Of a stretch of 64,000 nucleotides of DNA, positions 49,080 through 59,695 are shown in pieces. The first letter of the stretch is position 1. Each line of letters starts with the position of its first letter. The notes beneath the pieces are model-generated. The model searched no databases. It was given only the letters and a program-made list of their open reading frames with translations, and was not told where the DNA came from. The position numbers and the translations under genes were made by a program. The stretch is from Monosporascus cannonballus (taxonomy: Eukaryota; Ascomycota; Sordariomycetes; Xylariales): the NCBI GenBank assembly GCA_004154925.1, contig QJNS01000200.1:62001-126000 (forward strand), given 5' to 3'.

Positions 49080-50549
49080 CTAACGCCTCTTCCTCGAATT
49101 CACACTCCGTCCCGCGCCGACCTTGATCCGGCCCGGTCCGCCGCCCTTCCGGTCGCCGCTCAGTATACTCGGGAGGTAATCCTCGTCCATGAGATCGCGC
49201 CCTCCCGCCGCGGCCCTCCTCTGTTCGTCCTTCTGCCTGACGTACTCCTTCTGGTCCTCGGCGAGGATGAGGTCGCGGCCCCAGCCGTTCTTCCCGCCGC
49301 CGCCCCGCGCGCCGGCCTGGAGCTTGCCGCTGGCGCTGCCGTGCGTCGGCTTGGGCACGCTGTACACGTTGCCGCGGTTGTTCCACTGGAAGTTCTGCTT
49401 CAGGTGCAAGGTGAAGGCGCCCGTGGCCTGGTCCGTGGACACGCTGACGCGCGTCAGCGTCGCCTGGCCGCAGCGCGGGCAGAACTGCCGTTTCTCGCCA
49501 CTCTTGTGGTCCCGCGTCACCTGGAAGCAGCCGTGGCACCGCAGCGCCCACGTCTTGACCCGCGTCACCCGCGCCAGCCGCGGCGACACCAGGTTCAGGT
49601 TCATGCGCAGAGCCACGTTCTGCATCGCGTAGTCCGAAGTCAGCAGCGCCACCTGCAGGAAGCGCTGGATCGGCTGCTGCGGCGCCGCGTACTGGTCCTT
49701 CTCCTGGTGCTTCTTGAGGTTCGAGGGCGTGATCCAGCCTTCTTCGTCCTCATCATCGTCCTCCGCATCTCCGTTTCCTTCTACTTGCCCGTTTGCTGCT
49801 TCGGGCGCCTGGTTTTGCGGCTGTGCTTGTTTTGTTGTCTCCATCGTTGGTACTCTCTCTTCTGAGGCTGCGGCCTGTGTGGATGCCTCGGCTCCTTCCA
49901 AGCTCAGAGAATTTAACTGATGCGAGACCTCTTCTTGTGGTACGACAGGCTCTGTCTGGAACTGCGACTCGTCTTGTGACTTATCCGCCACCCCTGTCTC
50001 CAAGGGAGCGTCCTCCGCAGAGTTCTGACCATCTCCTTCCTTCTCGGGTTTATTCTCCGCATCCGCGGGCTCATCCGCCTTCGCATCCTCTGCTTTTGCA
50101 GGCGCCCGCCCATTCAAGCCCTTCTGGCCCGGGACTCTCCTCAGCCTCCAATCGCCTCCATTGCGCTCGCACTCGAGCTCGTAAGCCAGCGCCACGAGCG
50201 CGATATCCGGCTTGCTCAGGACGCCGAGATCGCCCGTCCGCCGCGCGAACTCGCGGACGAAGCGCACGCTCTCGGGCCTCGGATCGCGCAGTTTCAGGAA
50301 CGGCGCCAGCGTCGTCTCGACGCGGGCGCGGGTCGCCGCATCGCGGATCTCGGTTTCGATTACGCTCGGGATCGTGTATAGTTCGTGCGCCTGCGACAAG
50401 AGCGTGCTCACCGGCGGATCGTTCTTGATTAGCGGTCCGGCGTCGAGGACTAGGCTGTGCATGGGTTTCGTGGGGGTATCGGTGGTTGGTCCAGACTCGG
50501 GATTCGCTGGCGGCGGGGTCGCCTGCTGCGACTCTGTTGTCGATGCCAT
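49080..50549 (-). CDS. NOB1: Nob1, 20S pre-rRNA D-site endonuclease
   Basis: An intronless 489-residue frame. The N-terminal PIN nuclease domain (about 30-130) has VLDAGPLIKN with Asp36, Glu67 in SVIETEIRD and Asp115 in LSKPDIALVA as metal ligands. A long acidic linker (about 150-275) leads to DDDEDEEGWITPSN. The zinc ribbon follows with Cys338, Cys341, Cys357 and Cys360 in CHGC...CPRC, then the Nob1 C-terminal region (NFQWNNRGNVYSVPKP) and a basic tail. Nob1 makes the final cytoplasmic cut that yields the 3' end of 18S rRNA. ATG 50549 opens MASTTESQQA; a later Met30 just before the PIN strand exists but would remove the leader. The gene is convergent with NOP10. Confidence 0.95.
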   Translation of the reverse strand: MASTTESQQATPPPANPESGPTTDTPTKPMHSLVLDAGPLIKNDPPVSTLLSQAHELYTIPSVIETEIRDAATRARVETTLAPFLKLRDPRPESVRFVREFARRTGDLGVLSKPDIALVALAYELECERNGGDWRLRRVPGQKGLNGRAPAKAEDAKADEPADAENKPEKEGDGQNSAEDAPLETGVADKSQDESQFQTEPVVPQEEVSHQLNSLSLEGAEASTQAAASEERVPTMETTKQAQPQNQAPEAANGQVEGNGDAEDDDEDEEGWITPSNLKKHQEKDQYAAPQQPIQRFLQVALLTSDYAMQNVALRMNLNLVSPRLARVTRVKTWALRCHGCFQVTRDHKSGEKRQFCPRCGQATLTRVSVSTDQATGAFTLHLKQNFQWNNRGNVYSVPKPTHGSASGKLQAGARGGGGKNGWGRDLILAEDQKEYVRQKDEQRRAAAGGRDLMDEDYLPSILSGDRKGGGPGRIKVGAGRSVNSRKRR

Positions 50550-53500
50550 ATTGTGTTGTTACGAGCAGGTTGTTGGAAATCTCGTGTTGTTCAGCTACGA
50601 GAGATCCGGTCTGTTCGAATTTGGAAATATCGATAGTGATAAGTAGTGGGGGTCGATGTGGCCGGAAATTTGCGAATTTTGGCGGGGTGTTTGTTTCCCT
50701 TCTTCCTCAGAATATTTTGGCGGACCCTGTGGGCAAAACTCTGATACCGATAGTGGGGTAGAAACCGGCACCGGGCTATTCAAGGGGCCCCAATGGAAGA
50801 AGGTAATCACAGCTAAGCTCCTACCTATCGGCCGGTATCACAGTCCGGAGTTATATGCAACAAACGGTTATGCCATCTACATGCAAATTATCATATGGCC
50901 TGCTACATCAAACGCCCAAATCAGGCCAAGCCATTGAGCATGTTGAATAGCTACGCAGGTACATCGCAGAGCTTCATGTATACCCTGGTCATCATCGGCT
51001 GTCTGTTCATTTCAGAGAAATCACTATAACCTACAGGCAGATATCTAGCTCTTGCATGTCCTTGCTAGATCGCTAAAGTCTCCCAGGTACAGACACCAGG
51101 CCGTTGATGACACCGAAGTTTAAATGCTGGACGCCGGTTTCGTTACGCAGTGTCTCTGCCCATGTTGTTCGCCAAGAACTCAGCTGCAGCTGGAAGATGC
51201 CTGTTGACATGTGAATTTCTAATATTTGAATAGGTAATTGATATATCACTATCTATACCTGGTTTTCTCCAGTTATTCAGCAGCAAACCCTTTTATCTAT
51301 ATATAAGGACTTTCACTGGTGGGCCTCTATAGCCCAGAAAAGGGGGACCCCCTGACAATATGCAACTGTGCTTGTTATAGGTAAAACGCGTATACTAGGT
51401 ATGCATGAAACCAGCACCGCTCCCGGTACGTCTTAGGCACTTGTATCCTGGAAGTGAGCGTATGCGACCGCTTAACCACCAACCTTTCTTTCCTTCCTGG
51501 CAATAACTAATATGTTGTATCATCCTACCGACCTTAAACATTAGAATCAAACAAACCGATCCGGCCCATTCCCGCCTAGCATTGTGTACGAAAAGGAAGC
51601 GCTCCAGCAAAGCCACGGCCAAAGATTCGAAAAGCCCCGTCGAGGCAGACAAGCCGGACAGGACGAACAAAGTTGGTAATATCCCTCGCCTACAGCCTAC
51701 AGGAACCATGCTAATCATTGCGATATAAAAGCAGGTGCTCTCGGAGGTACCCTCTTTACTTCGCCCTCTACCTGGGAAGGCGTAAAAGATGCTGTCGTCG
51801 GGGTGATAGAGCCGGTGTACAGCGTCTGGAACGGGCTCGATGCCTTAAGCAACGACGAGGATTGGGTCAGACCAAGATGTATGATAATATGTGCATGATT
51901 GTGGGGGGCGTTTCGGCTGTATATTTGGTGCTTTTCATACCATTTGGAACATGTATTCTCTATCAGTTCTTTTAACAACAAACGTAACACCCTATTTGGT
52001 ACGCATGCAACGAAAATGGTGGGTCAAATCACGGATATCGTAGCAAATAAAAGCTATTCCTACCACATCGACGATCATAATGCGAGCCCCCCTAAACATG
52101 TTCCATGCCTCAGCTACATGAAAGGAAGAGTAGCGAAGGGATAACTCTGCGTACGAGGGACACCTAAAACCACAAGCCTTTCTAGTGTTGGTAAGCCTTT
52201 GTGGAAGGAATAACCTTGTGCCGTGGGTCATTTGGGTCGGCTCCTCTTTTTTTACCGTCGGTCATAGGGGGGAGGGTTTAACTGTTCACGGGGTGCCCTT
52301 CTTCTCCGGTGTGGCGAACGTAAAGTGTTTTAGTAGTTACAGAGCCCTAGAAGCGATGGCAGTTCTTCCTGGGAAGTTTCTGGTGCGTTCCGACACCACC
52401 AACTGCCTTTATCGCAGCCCCTATGGAAGGAAGGCAGAGCGGGGACACAGTTCTGGGAGCGTGCTTACATAAAACCCAAAGAATTTGTCAGGTGCCAAGG
52501 TGCGACCGCATTTCTGGGGCCCAGCGCTTCACCAGTGGGGGTCTGGTTTGTGTATATATAGGGGGGGTTTCACCCCGAGTAGTTAGAGAGAGGCAGGCGT
52601 TAACGGTCATCTATTTACTACCCATACTACGAACTACCTGCTGGGCTCCTTCTTCTGCCTTTCACTCCGTACTTCACTATTTTTTCTGACAGAATTGTTC
52701 TGGTGGACATTCCTTCTTTACAAAGGATCTGCTCCTGCCATAAAGCTTCTGTCATTCAGATAAGGTTATTGTTATTGTTGCTGGATGTCTGTTAGTACAA
52801 GCTCGTGTTGCTTTCGTATAAGCATCCCCGAACATTCAGTCACCAGGTCGTCGCTAGCTTCTGTTAATACGGCTTGCCTGCTTCTATTTTAAGATGGTAA
52901 CTTTAGCCTCGTCCTTAAGAGGTGCGTACTAGGCATCGTACGTATAGGTCACCACACGTATTGGTTTCGTCAATGGTACCTTGCAGTCATCGACAGGGGT
53001 GGCTTGGTTTCAAAGAACTGGGAGATGATAAATTAACAGCGTACCACTCCGTCAGGGACTCTCTGCCCAACACTGTAGATCTGTTGCTCGATGACCACGC
53101 CCGGCCCCAGAGGCTGGCCGTCTTACCACTACACCCGCCAGGACTACCTGATGGGAGGATACAATGGCATCCTATAAGTCCCCAGGAACGGATGGGGTAG
53201 GATGCCGAAGGGCTTTTCGCTGTTGATGATCAAGATTTGGCGTTCTTAAGCCGATAGGAGTGATAGGCAAGAGGATGACGAAAAGGGGGAGTGAGTCCAT
53301 ATGCTTGTTCAAAGTCATTATATCCGGAGGCCCGGGAAGCGACGAGAAGGTGCGGGCTAGGTGGGTCTGTATCATTAATAACGAGTATCTCCTCACTGTG
53401 TTAAACGGTCAGCACTTGCCTCCTCCAGAGATTCCCTCTCCGGTTTTCAGTGCCCCCCTGTTTCTCGCCACTTCTTTAATACCGCTAACGATATGATTTC

Positions 53501-53761
53501 TGCTAAACTGGCATCACAAATAACTGTGGTCGCAGGCGTGTCTTATTTCCGTCTTAGACGAGCTTGTCCCGCGCGGCGCTCACGATCTGCAAATTGGGTA
53601 TTACAAAATGGACATTCGCAGGGCTAATATCAGATCGGTCAGCTTCAATTTTGGCACTCTTGGAACTCACCCACTAAACTGTTGTGATGTTTGGTAAGGA
53701 CAAGAAATCCGCGCGAGACATTGCGACTGTTGAAGCAATAGTACTGATCCATGCACACAAC
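50550..53761. other. Long intergenic region, no supported gene
   Basis: About 3.2 kb upstream of NOB1. Many short frames overlap on both strands; none has a recognisable motif or coherent exon chain. A stretch around 53090-53190 reads PGPRGWPSYHYTRQDYLMGG in one frame and could be an exon remnant of an unrecognised gene. Two short TATATA motifs followed by G-runs (51300 and 52555) were seen without further structure. Confidence 0.45.
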
Positions 53762-54389
53762 CTAAACCCGAGCGCCAGAAATTCCCCAAACACTATGGTC
53801 ACTATCCTCGCAGATCTTGCTATCCCTCCGGTAGATCGTGGCGGCGCGGAACGCCTTACCCCTATCACCCTTCTTATACGGGCAATACGGCACGTCCTCG
53901 AGGATGGTGAACTCGACAACATCTGAGCGGTGTCTGCCCTTAGCCCTCTTAAGCCCCGAGAAGAGAAACCACAAGAACGAAGATACAGAAGGCTTCAGAT
54001 GAGGGAGAAAGACTCACATTCCCAGACACAGAAATCGAGCGCGCCGCGTACGTCCTTGGTCGCGAACCGCAGGTCCGCGTACGCGGTGCCGATGTGCCGG
54101 AAGTGGTCCACCAGCGCCTTCTTGCCCATGTGGAGGACCATGAGCCCTACGATCATTACTAGCCGCCATCAGCGCCTAGCTCCGTTTCTTCAGGAGGGAC
54201 TCCCCTTTTGCCTGGTATTCACTCGCCGTAATCCGAGTAATCCAGCCCCTCGTCGACGAAATACGTGAGCACCGCGTCGATGTCCCCCGACGCTCAAGCC
54301 GCGGCGTACGCGTCTACGCGGCTCCGCATCTCGCGTTCGGCTTCCGCCAGTTGGGCCGGGAAGGCGCTCGTACCCAACTCTGAGCCCAT
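53762..54389 (-). pseudogene. Broken SnoaL-like (NTF2-fold) gene
   Basis: From ATG 54389 the minus strand reads MGSELGTSAFPAQLAEAERE and MRSRVDAYAAA, then a TGA at 54296-54294, then in the same frame ASGDIDAVLTYFVDEGLDYS. Further downstream MGKKALVDHFRHIGTAYADL and DVRGALDFCVWE follow, then DVVEFTILEDVPY and FRAATIYRRDSKI. This order (helix, acidic hollow, AL.xHF, DL.F, CxWEW, last strands) is that of fungal SnoaL-like ester cyclase or isomerase proteins. No splice pattern was found that joins all pieces in frame. The early nonsense codon plus lack of consistent phase argue for a relic. Confidence 0.5.
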
Positions 54390-56315
54390 GGTTGGTTGGT
54401 AGGGAAGTTTTGATAGAGAAAACACCCGGTGAACCTATGTAGAGATGGAGTGATTATCTCGGCTTCCTTTCGGACGACGGGTAGCTAGTTGGCATTTTTA
54501 TTGGGGGGGGAGGGGGGGCCTTCAAGCATTTCTGTTCTCGTCCGCAACGTCGCGCCATGTTGAGACAGCTCGAAGCAATGTACCTAACCTCGGCGAACCT
54601 CGGCTGCTCTGCGGACCGAAGAACCATCAATCGAAGCTCCGTAGAATGTATTTGTTAGGACATGGCAACTAAATAAGTACCTCTCCCTCTGTAAGTACTA
54701 AGGGCACTGGCGGCATCGTATGTCAAGAAGGCTTGTACAACCGGGATGGGTGACGGGAATGCATTACCTATGCGGCGTTACAGTCGGCAACAGGGCGGGC
54801 CGTCAAAGACGCCAAGGCCTTCTGCCATATCCCATTCCATGCACCTAGCAGATATGTCGGCGGAGATATATATGGCAACGACGAAGCAGCTCTAGCAGCG
54901 TCATCCCGACAGCCAAGCGATGATTGGGTGTCTCAGTCGGGAGACACCCGACTCTACCAGCCCGCGGGAGCAAATCGAGTCTCTTCAGTCGTCGGGAGGC
55001 GGCGGCCAATAGATTCGACCGCAACTGACATGTCGGCACAAAGCCAGTGTACGTAGTCTGGCGCTCGTAGGACCCCTCTTGCTATTAAAAAACACGTACG
55101 TTCCGCCACATGGGCTAGGACTGTGATCCCCGGTCCGTTCAAGTCATCCCGGGTAATCACTCAATGCTCATACTCCCTGTGGAACGAGGACCATTGAGGT
55201 TGATATCAACATGACGAAGACACATAGGTCTCGGTTCCACGGAACTACTCTACCAATGCAAGGCATGGGCAGATATGTTGATCCTAGCCCTATAAATTAA
55301 GCTGGGTAACCAATGGTTCGCACCGTAAGGGCCGTTCTATGATATCTTGCTCCTACTGGATATGTACAAACATAGTCGCTTGTAATGGCTGGATGTTCTT
55401 AAGACTGAGTCTTGGCCAATATAACCCGTTGCTACTTCTTTACCCCCCGCAGCCGCAACATCCGGTAACGCGTGACGTGTGAGTTTCCCCTAGAAACATC
55501 AGTCGTGCGCTAAATACCCATGGGAGTCACTCTGAAACTTGAAACTTTCACACGGTATAAATCGACCAATAGCAAACTTACGGGTATATTTTCTCCTCCA
55601 GCGACGACCCCTCGATTTGAGTCTGCCCTGAGGAGAAGAGGGCAAGTCCATCCCACTACTCGCTGGTTCAATTGAGCCGTAACTCTGGGAACGGGACTTT
55701 CGAGCCCATATATACCGTTGGCATCCTGGTAAGTACTTTTCGGCCTATGGCGCTCATTACCCGAGTTCCTTGTTTCTGCCGTCCATTGGGACATGGCTGA
55801 GGCGGCAATTCCATCTCTCGTGCGGCTGTGAGTCCCACAGGCCCTGACCGAGCACATGACGCCATTCCCCCTATTTATACCGCCAAACTCCATTGAACCC
55901 CAAAAGCTCGGCGTTAAACATTATTTCGGGCCACCACATTGGATGAGAACCTCACCATACCTAGAGGGGCGACAATAGCTAGTGTTCGTTTCTTGCCCCG
56001 GCGGCCAGCTTCCCCAATAACCTGGGTCTCCTTGGACGCAAATCGGATACCACAGGGCATCCTAAAACTCGGTTAAATGGCCGAACCGGAACGATGACAA
56101 GGGCATGCTGTCGCTGTACCCATAGTGGCGACCAGGTGTTGAGCGGGGGCTATCCGAATGACGCCATATCGAGTCAGCTATCTGCAAAAGGTAGTGGTTT
56201 AGACGGTGTGTCTAGACTCCTGATTTTCGGAGTCCGGGCACATCGAATGACCGCCGCGAGTGGCACCTTGGGCTTGTCCCAAGACCCGAGGTAACTAAAT
56301 CGTCAACTCGCCACC
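54390..56315. other. Intergenic region, no supported gene
   Basis: About 1.9 kb between the SnoaL-like relic and the regulator gene. A G-rich run (GGGGGGGGAGGGGGGG at about 54505) could form a quadruplex. Frames such as 55510-55893 minus have no family features. The 3' end of the regulator gene lies at the right edge. Confidence 0.5.
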
Positions 56316-58700
56316 TTAGACAGCCATCTGCGGGAAGTCATTATTCAACCAGTCATGCGAGAACCACGGCCCGGCATCGAGTCCGGTATTGCCAAAGGAC
56401 TCGAAGTTGAAATCAAAACCGTCCATGGCGCCCTCGAACGCATTATTGTTATCCAGGCCGTCGGGCGGAACGACCGGCGGCAGGTTCGGCTTCGGCATGT
56501 TCTGGTCGCCCAGAGCCATCTCCGCGGACATCGACATGCCGCGGGGTCTCGGATGCGAGTGCACCGGAGTGGAGTTCGAGTTGGGCGTGTGCACGGAGGT
56601 GCCATATGGCGATGGCACACCGGTATGATTCAGCGGCGACGGGATGGGCATGTTCGCCACCTCGGTATCGTCCACGATCTGCATCTGGTAGACCGGGTTG
56701 TGTCTGAATAGCGTCTGGCGGGACACGAGGTTCGGACTGCATGGGCGGCTTGGAGTGCTCGGAGCGAAACCTCGCGCGATGAGGCTTTCAAGATCGGTTA
56801 CCACCGCAGCACCAGCGGGGACGTGGTTCATTGCTTTGGCCACCGCCAAGCATCGTTGTGCACGTTCGACGATGTCATCTGCCGACAACTGGTATTCGAC
56901 GCCGCGCGTATGATAGATAGAATACAGTACGCGGGCGCATTGGTAGGCGCAAACGGCAAGGTCGAGATCGGTGACGGGGAGACCGCCATCGAGGGCGAGA
57001 ATAGACCTGAATATATCCGACATCCCTATGGCGTGCTCGTAGCACTGCTGGGCGCACATGGCGACGAACTGGGGATCTAGACGGTCGACGGCCGACCGCG
57101 GCAGCGATTCCTTGATTCCCGGTAGTATAATCCGAAACAAATCGCAATGACACTGTCGCCACCATACGTGGATCATGATGAAGACGCAAAGGCGAGGAGA
57201 ATAGGCGCGGAGCTGCAGGTTGCTGTCCGAGAACTTGAACGACGCTGGGAGGAACTCGTGAAAGCTTCTCAGCTCGTCCGCCAGCACCTTCACTAATTCG
57301 GGTAGCTGCGTCAGTTCCGAATCTGACATAGCCAGGACGTTCTTGGTGCAGTACAACACGCGGCTCCTCATCCACAACAGTCGAACATGAAGCAGTAGAG
57401 ACCCGACATCATCTGGGAACGGCTTGGTGGGGATGGGGCGGAGAAACTCGGTAACCTGTGGAAGATCGAATTCGAAATTTCGCTCATTGCACGGGAGCTG
57501 GATGTGCATCGATTCGGGGGGTAACAAGGTAAAATCCGAGTAGCCGCCGTTGATTCCCGAATCGATGGTACAGAATGCCCACATCAGTCTTCTTCGGGAT
57601 TCCCTAGCCAGGAAACATAGGTTAGGGTTCTCGTAGTTGAGCCGGAGGGCGTATGCAAAGCGCGCCCCTATCGCCGCCAACATGAACGCGCCGGTGAATC
57701 TGCGGGAGAGCATCCTATGTTTCATGATGAGGACTAGTGCCTGTATCTTGAGCGTTGACGGGTTTTCCAGATCCTGGCATATCATTTGCTGGCACTCATC
57801 GACACATCGGTTCCCGTATTCGCGCGTGCCAGGACCTAGATCAGTGAGTAGGGAGGTAATGCCCACAATGGCAAGCAACAATGCCTTGTCCATCATGCCA
57901 GCGTGATATCGCTGCATAAGAGAGGCGCGATGGATAAAGGAGAGTACGGGAACATGGTGTACGTGGCGGAAGTAATTGTTGAACGCCTTAAGAATCAGCG
58001 CCTCGTCGGGAAACTTGAACCTGTAATGGCGGTCAGCCTCCAACGAAACACACGGCAAGCTGAAGCTGGAGCCATACGGGTCACTTGCAAGTTTCCTTGG
58101 TACCGGCGGTCCCGAGAGGTCGTAGCGTTGATTGTTATCCGGAACACCACGGCCGTGGTGGGATCCGTTCTCATCCCTCCGTAACATCGCCCTCTTCTCG
58201 GGTGGTTCCGGCGTGACAGATTCATGCTCCGAGTCGGTAGCGCCGGCTTGTTGGGAAGTGCTGTGGACACTGCTCCCGGCCACTATGGCAGTGCCGTTAA
58301 CACCGCCGGATCGCTTCGTGGGTCGATATACACAGTCTATACCCTGGGCCTGGCATCGCGCACACTTCGGGGTCTCGCCGCTGCATCTAGCTTTTCTCGA
58401 GTGGCAGTTGATGCACGCCAGTCTCACCCGTCGTCGAGGAAGAGAGAAGGATGTTATGCTATCGGTGTCGGGGTGTGGTGAGCTCTTGTCCTGGAAGGAA
58501 CAGGTGAAGCCCAGGCGCTCACAGTTCTGGCAGACATCGCGCCGGCCATCACAGCGGACCTTCCTGGCGCGACAGGTGGTACACGTCTGGCTCGTCTTCT
58601 TCTGGGTACGGTTGGCGGGGTCGGATGCTGCGGCGTCTGTCGCGACCTCGGCTGCCGTGTCAGCCGCGGTAACCTCGGCGCTCATATCGTGCATGTCCAT
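56316..58700 (-). CDS. Transcription factor with two Zn2Cys6 clusters
   Basis: A single 794-residue frame from ATG 58700. Two complete binuclear zinc clusters of the form CX2CX6CX6CX2CX6C are present: Cys40 to Cys67 (CTTCRARKVRC...) and Cys96 to Cys123 (CINCHSRKARC...), separated by 28 residues. Most family members have only one. A fungal-specific regulator middle region follows (about 230-560), starting FNNYFRHVHHVPVLSFIHRA and including RRRLMWAFCTIDSGINGG. The C-terminal part is rich in Pro, Asn and Ser and ends in an acidic/aromatic patch (DGFDFNFESFGN), a plausible activation domain. It is divergent from the amidoligase gene, with about 1 kb between start codons. Three CCGG-containing repeats lie 30-60 bp upstream of the start and could be CGG-type binding sites. 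The regulated pathway is unknown. Confidence 0.88.
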   Translation of the reverse strand: MDMHDMSAEVTAADTAAEVATDAAASDPANRTQKKTSQTCTTCRARKVRCDGRRDVCQNCERLGFTCSFQDKSSPHPDTDSITSFSLPRRRVRLACINCHSRKARCSGETPKCARCQAQGIDCVYRPTKRSGGVNGTAIVAGSSVHSTSQQAGATDSEHESVTPEPPEKRAMLRRDENGSHHGRGVPDNNQRYDLSGPPVPRKLASDPYGSSFSLPCVSLEADRHYRFKFPDEALILKAFNNYFRHVHHVPVLSFIHRASLMQRYHAGMMDKALLLAIVGITSLLTDLGPGTREYGNRCVDECQQMICQDLENPSTLKIQALVLIMKHRMLSRRFTGAFMLAAIGARFAYALRLNYENPNLCFLARESRRRLMWAFCTIDSGINGGYSDFTLLPPESMHIQLPCNERNFEFDLPQVTEFLRPIPTKPFPDDVGSLLLHVRLLWMRSRVLYCTKNVLAMSDSELTQLPELVKVLADELRSFHEFLPASFKFSDSNLQLRAYSPRLCVFIMIHVWWRQCHCDLFRIILPGIKESLPRSAVDRLDPQFVAMCAQQCYEHAIGMSDIFRSILALDGGLPVTDLDLAVCAYQCARVLYSIYHTRGVEYQLSADDIVERAQRCLAVAKAMNHVPAGAAVVTDLESLIARGFAPSTPSRPCSPNLVSRQTLFRHNPVYQMQIVDDTEVANMPIPSPLNHTGVPSPYGTSVHTPNSNSTPVHSHPRPRGMSMSAEMALGDQNMPKPNLPPVVPPDGLDNNNAFEGAMDGFDFNFESFGNTGLDAGPWFSHDWLNNDFPQMAV

Positions 58701-59695
58701 CCTCAACCCCGGTCTAGGTTCGGGATTCGTAGTATCCGGGTCCGGGGTCCAGGTCCGGATGACGCTCCTAAGACTGGTTCGGAAATCATTAAAGGAGTCT
58801 CAAATCCGCAATGGGTCCAGGTCTCGTGGTCGCTGTGATAGATATGGGGTTAGATCGAATGGCGGACTCATATCGATAAATGGCGTCAGTAGGACCTGAG
58901 ATGGTGTCAGCGCCCTTGAAAATGGGACGGAAAACCGCGTACTTTTTTCTGGGTTGGCGCTCCGATGTTGGAAGCTTGGAAGCGGGAAGAATTAAATTGG
59001 ATCCCGACTTGATCCGCTACGTAACTAATGGGTATAAACCGTATAGAGGAATAAATTGCCGAGAGTAACATTTACCCGGGCCCCGGGTATTGCATGCAAA
59101 TCGCTAGATGAATTGATTGAGAAAGTTTGCACTTCTTCTTTTCTTACTCTACGGGAATAGTCGCCCGTATACTCAATGTGTTGAATAGAAGCGAAATGTG
59201 GGAGAAGTCCAGTCCACAGGAACCTACCAGTATCTCGGAAGGTTAGGAAAGGGAGGAGAGGTCTGCGGGCCACTTTCAAAATGACCCTATTCCTGCCCGA
59301 CCTCCCCTCCCGGCTGAATGACCCAAAGTACGTCTCCAGGCGCTTGTCGTGAGAAAAGTCGCAATATGATCCCATACATGTAGTCGCACATCACGAAGAA
59401 GACAAGAACACTAAAGGCTGGGTTATCCGGGAAGTTTGTTGTTTGCTGCGTTCTAAACACATGACTCTCGTGCCTCAACCTGCCCTAAGCTGCAAGGACA
59501 AACGCATTGTTCAATAACAGCACTGAGACAATCGTTTTCTTTCTTCCTATATGAATGCCCGCCTACCTATGCAGGAATGGCCGACTATAGTTACCCTTAC
59601 CTCATTCTTCGCGAACCTTTCATCCCCAAGATCCTTCAAGGCCGGAAACTCCCAATATACCGACATATTTGAAGTTTCTTCAAGCGGAGCCTAAC
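58701..59695. promoter_or_regulatory. Shared divergent promoter region
   Basis: The only DNA between the start codons of the minus-strand regulator and the plus-strand amidoligase. At about 58735-58758 the sequence TCCGGGTCCGGGGTCC and AGGTCCGG holds three closely spaced CGG triplets, the half-site type bound by Zn2Cys6 proteins. Further CCGG sites occur at about 59075 and 59640. No site was tested; small open frames in the region are not called. Confidence 0.4.

Noticed and set aside
53086..53190. Frame reading YHYTRQDYLMGG as part of a gene
   Set aside because: Too short, followed directly by a stop, and no neighbouring exon with matching phase was found.
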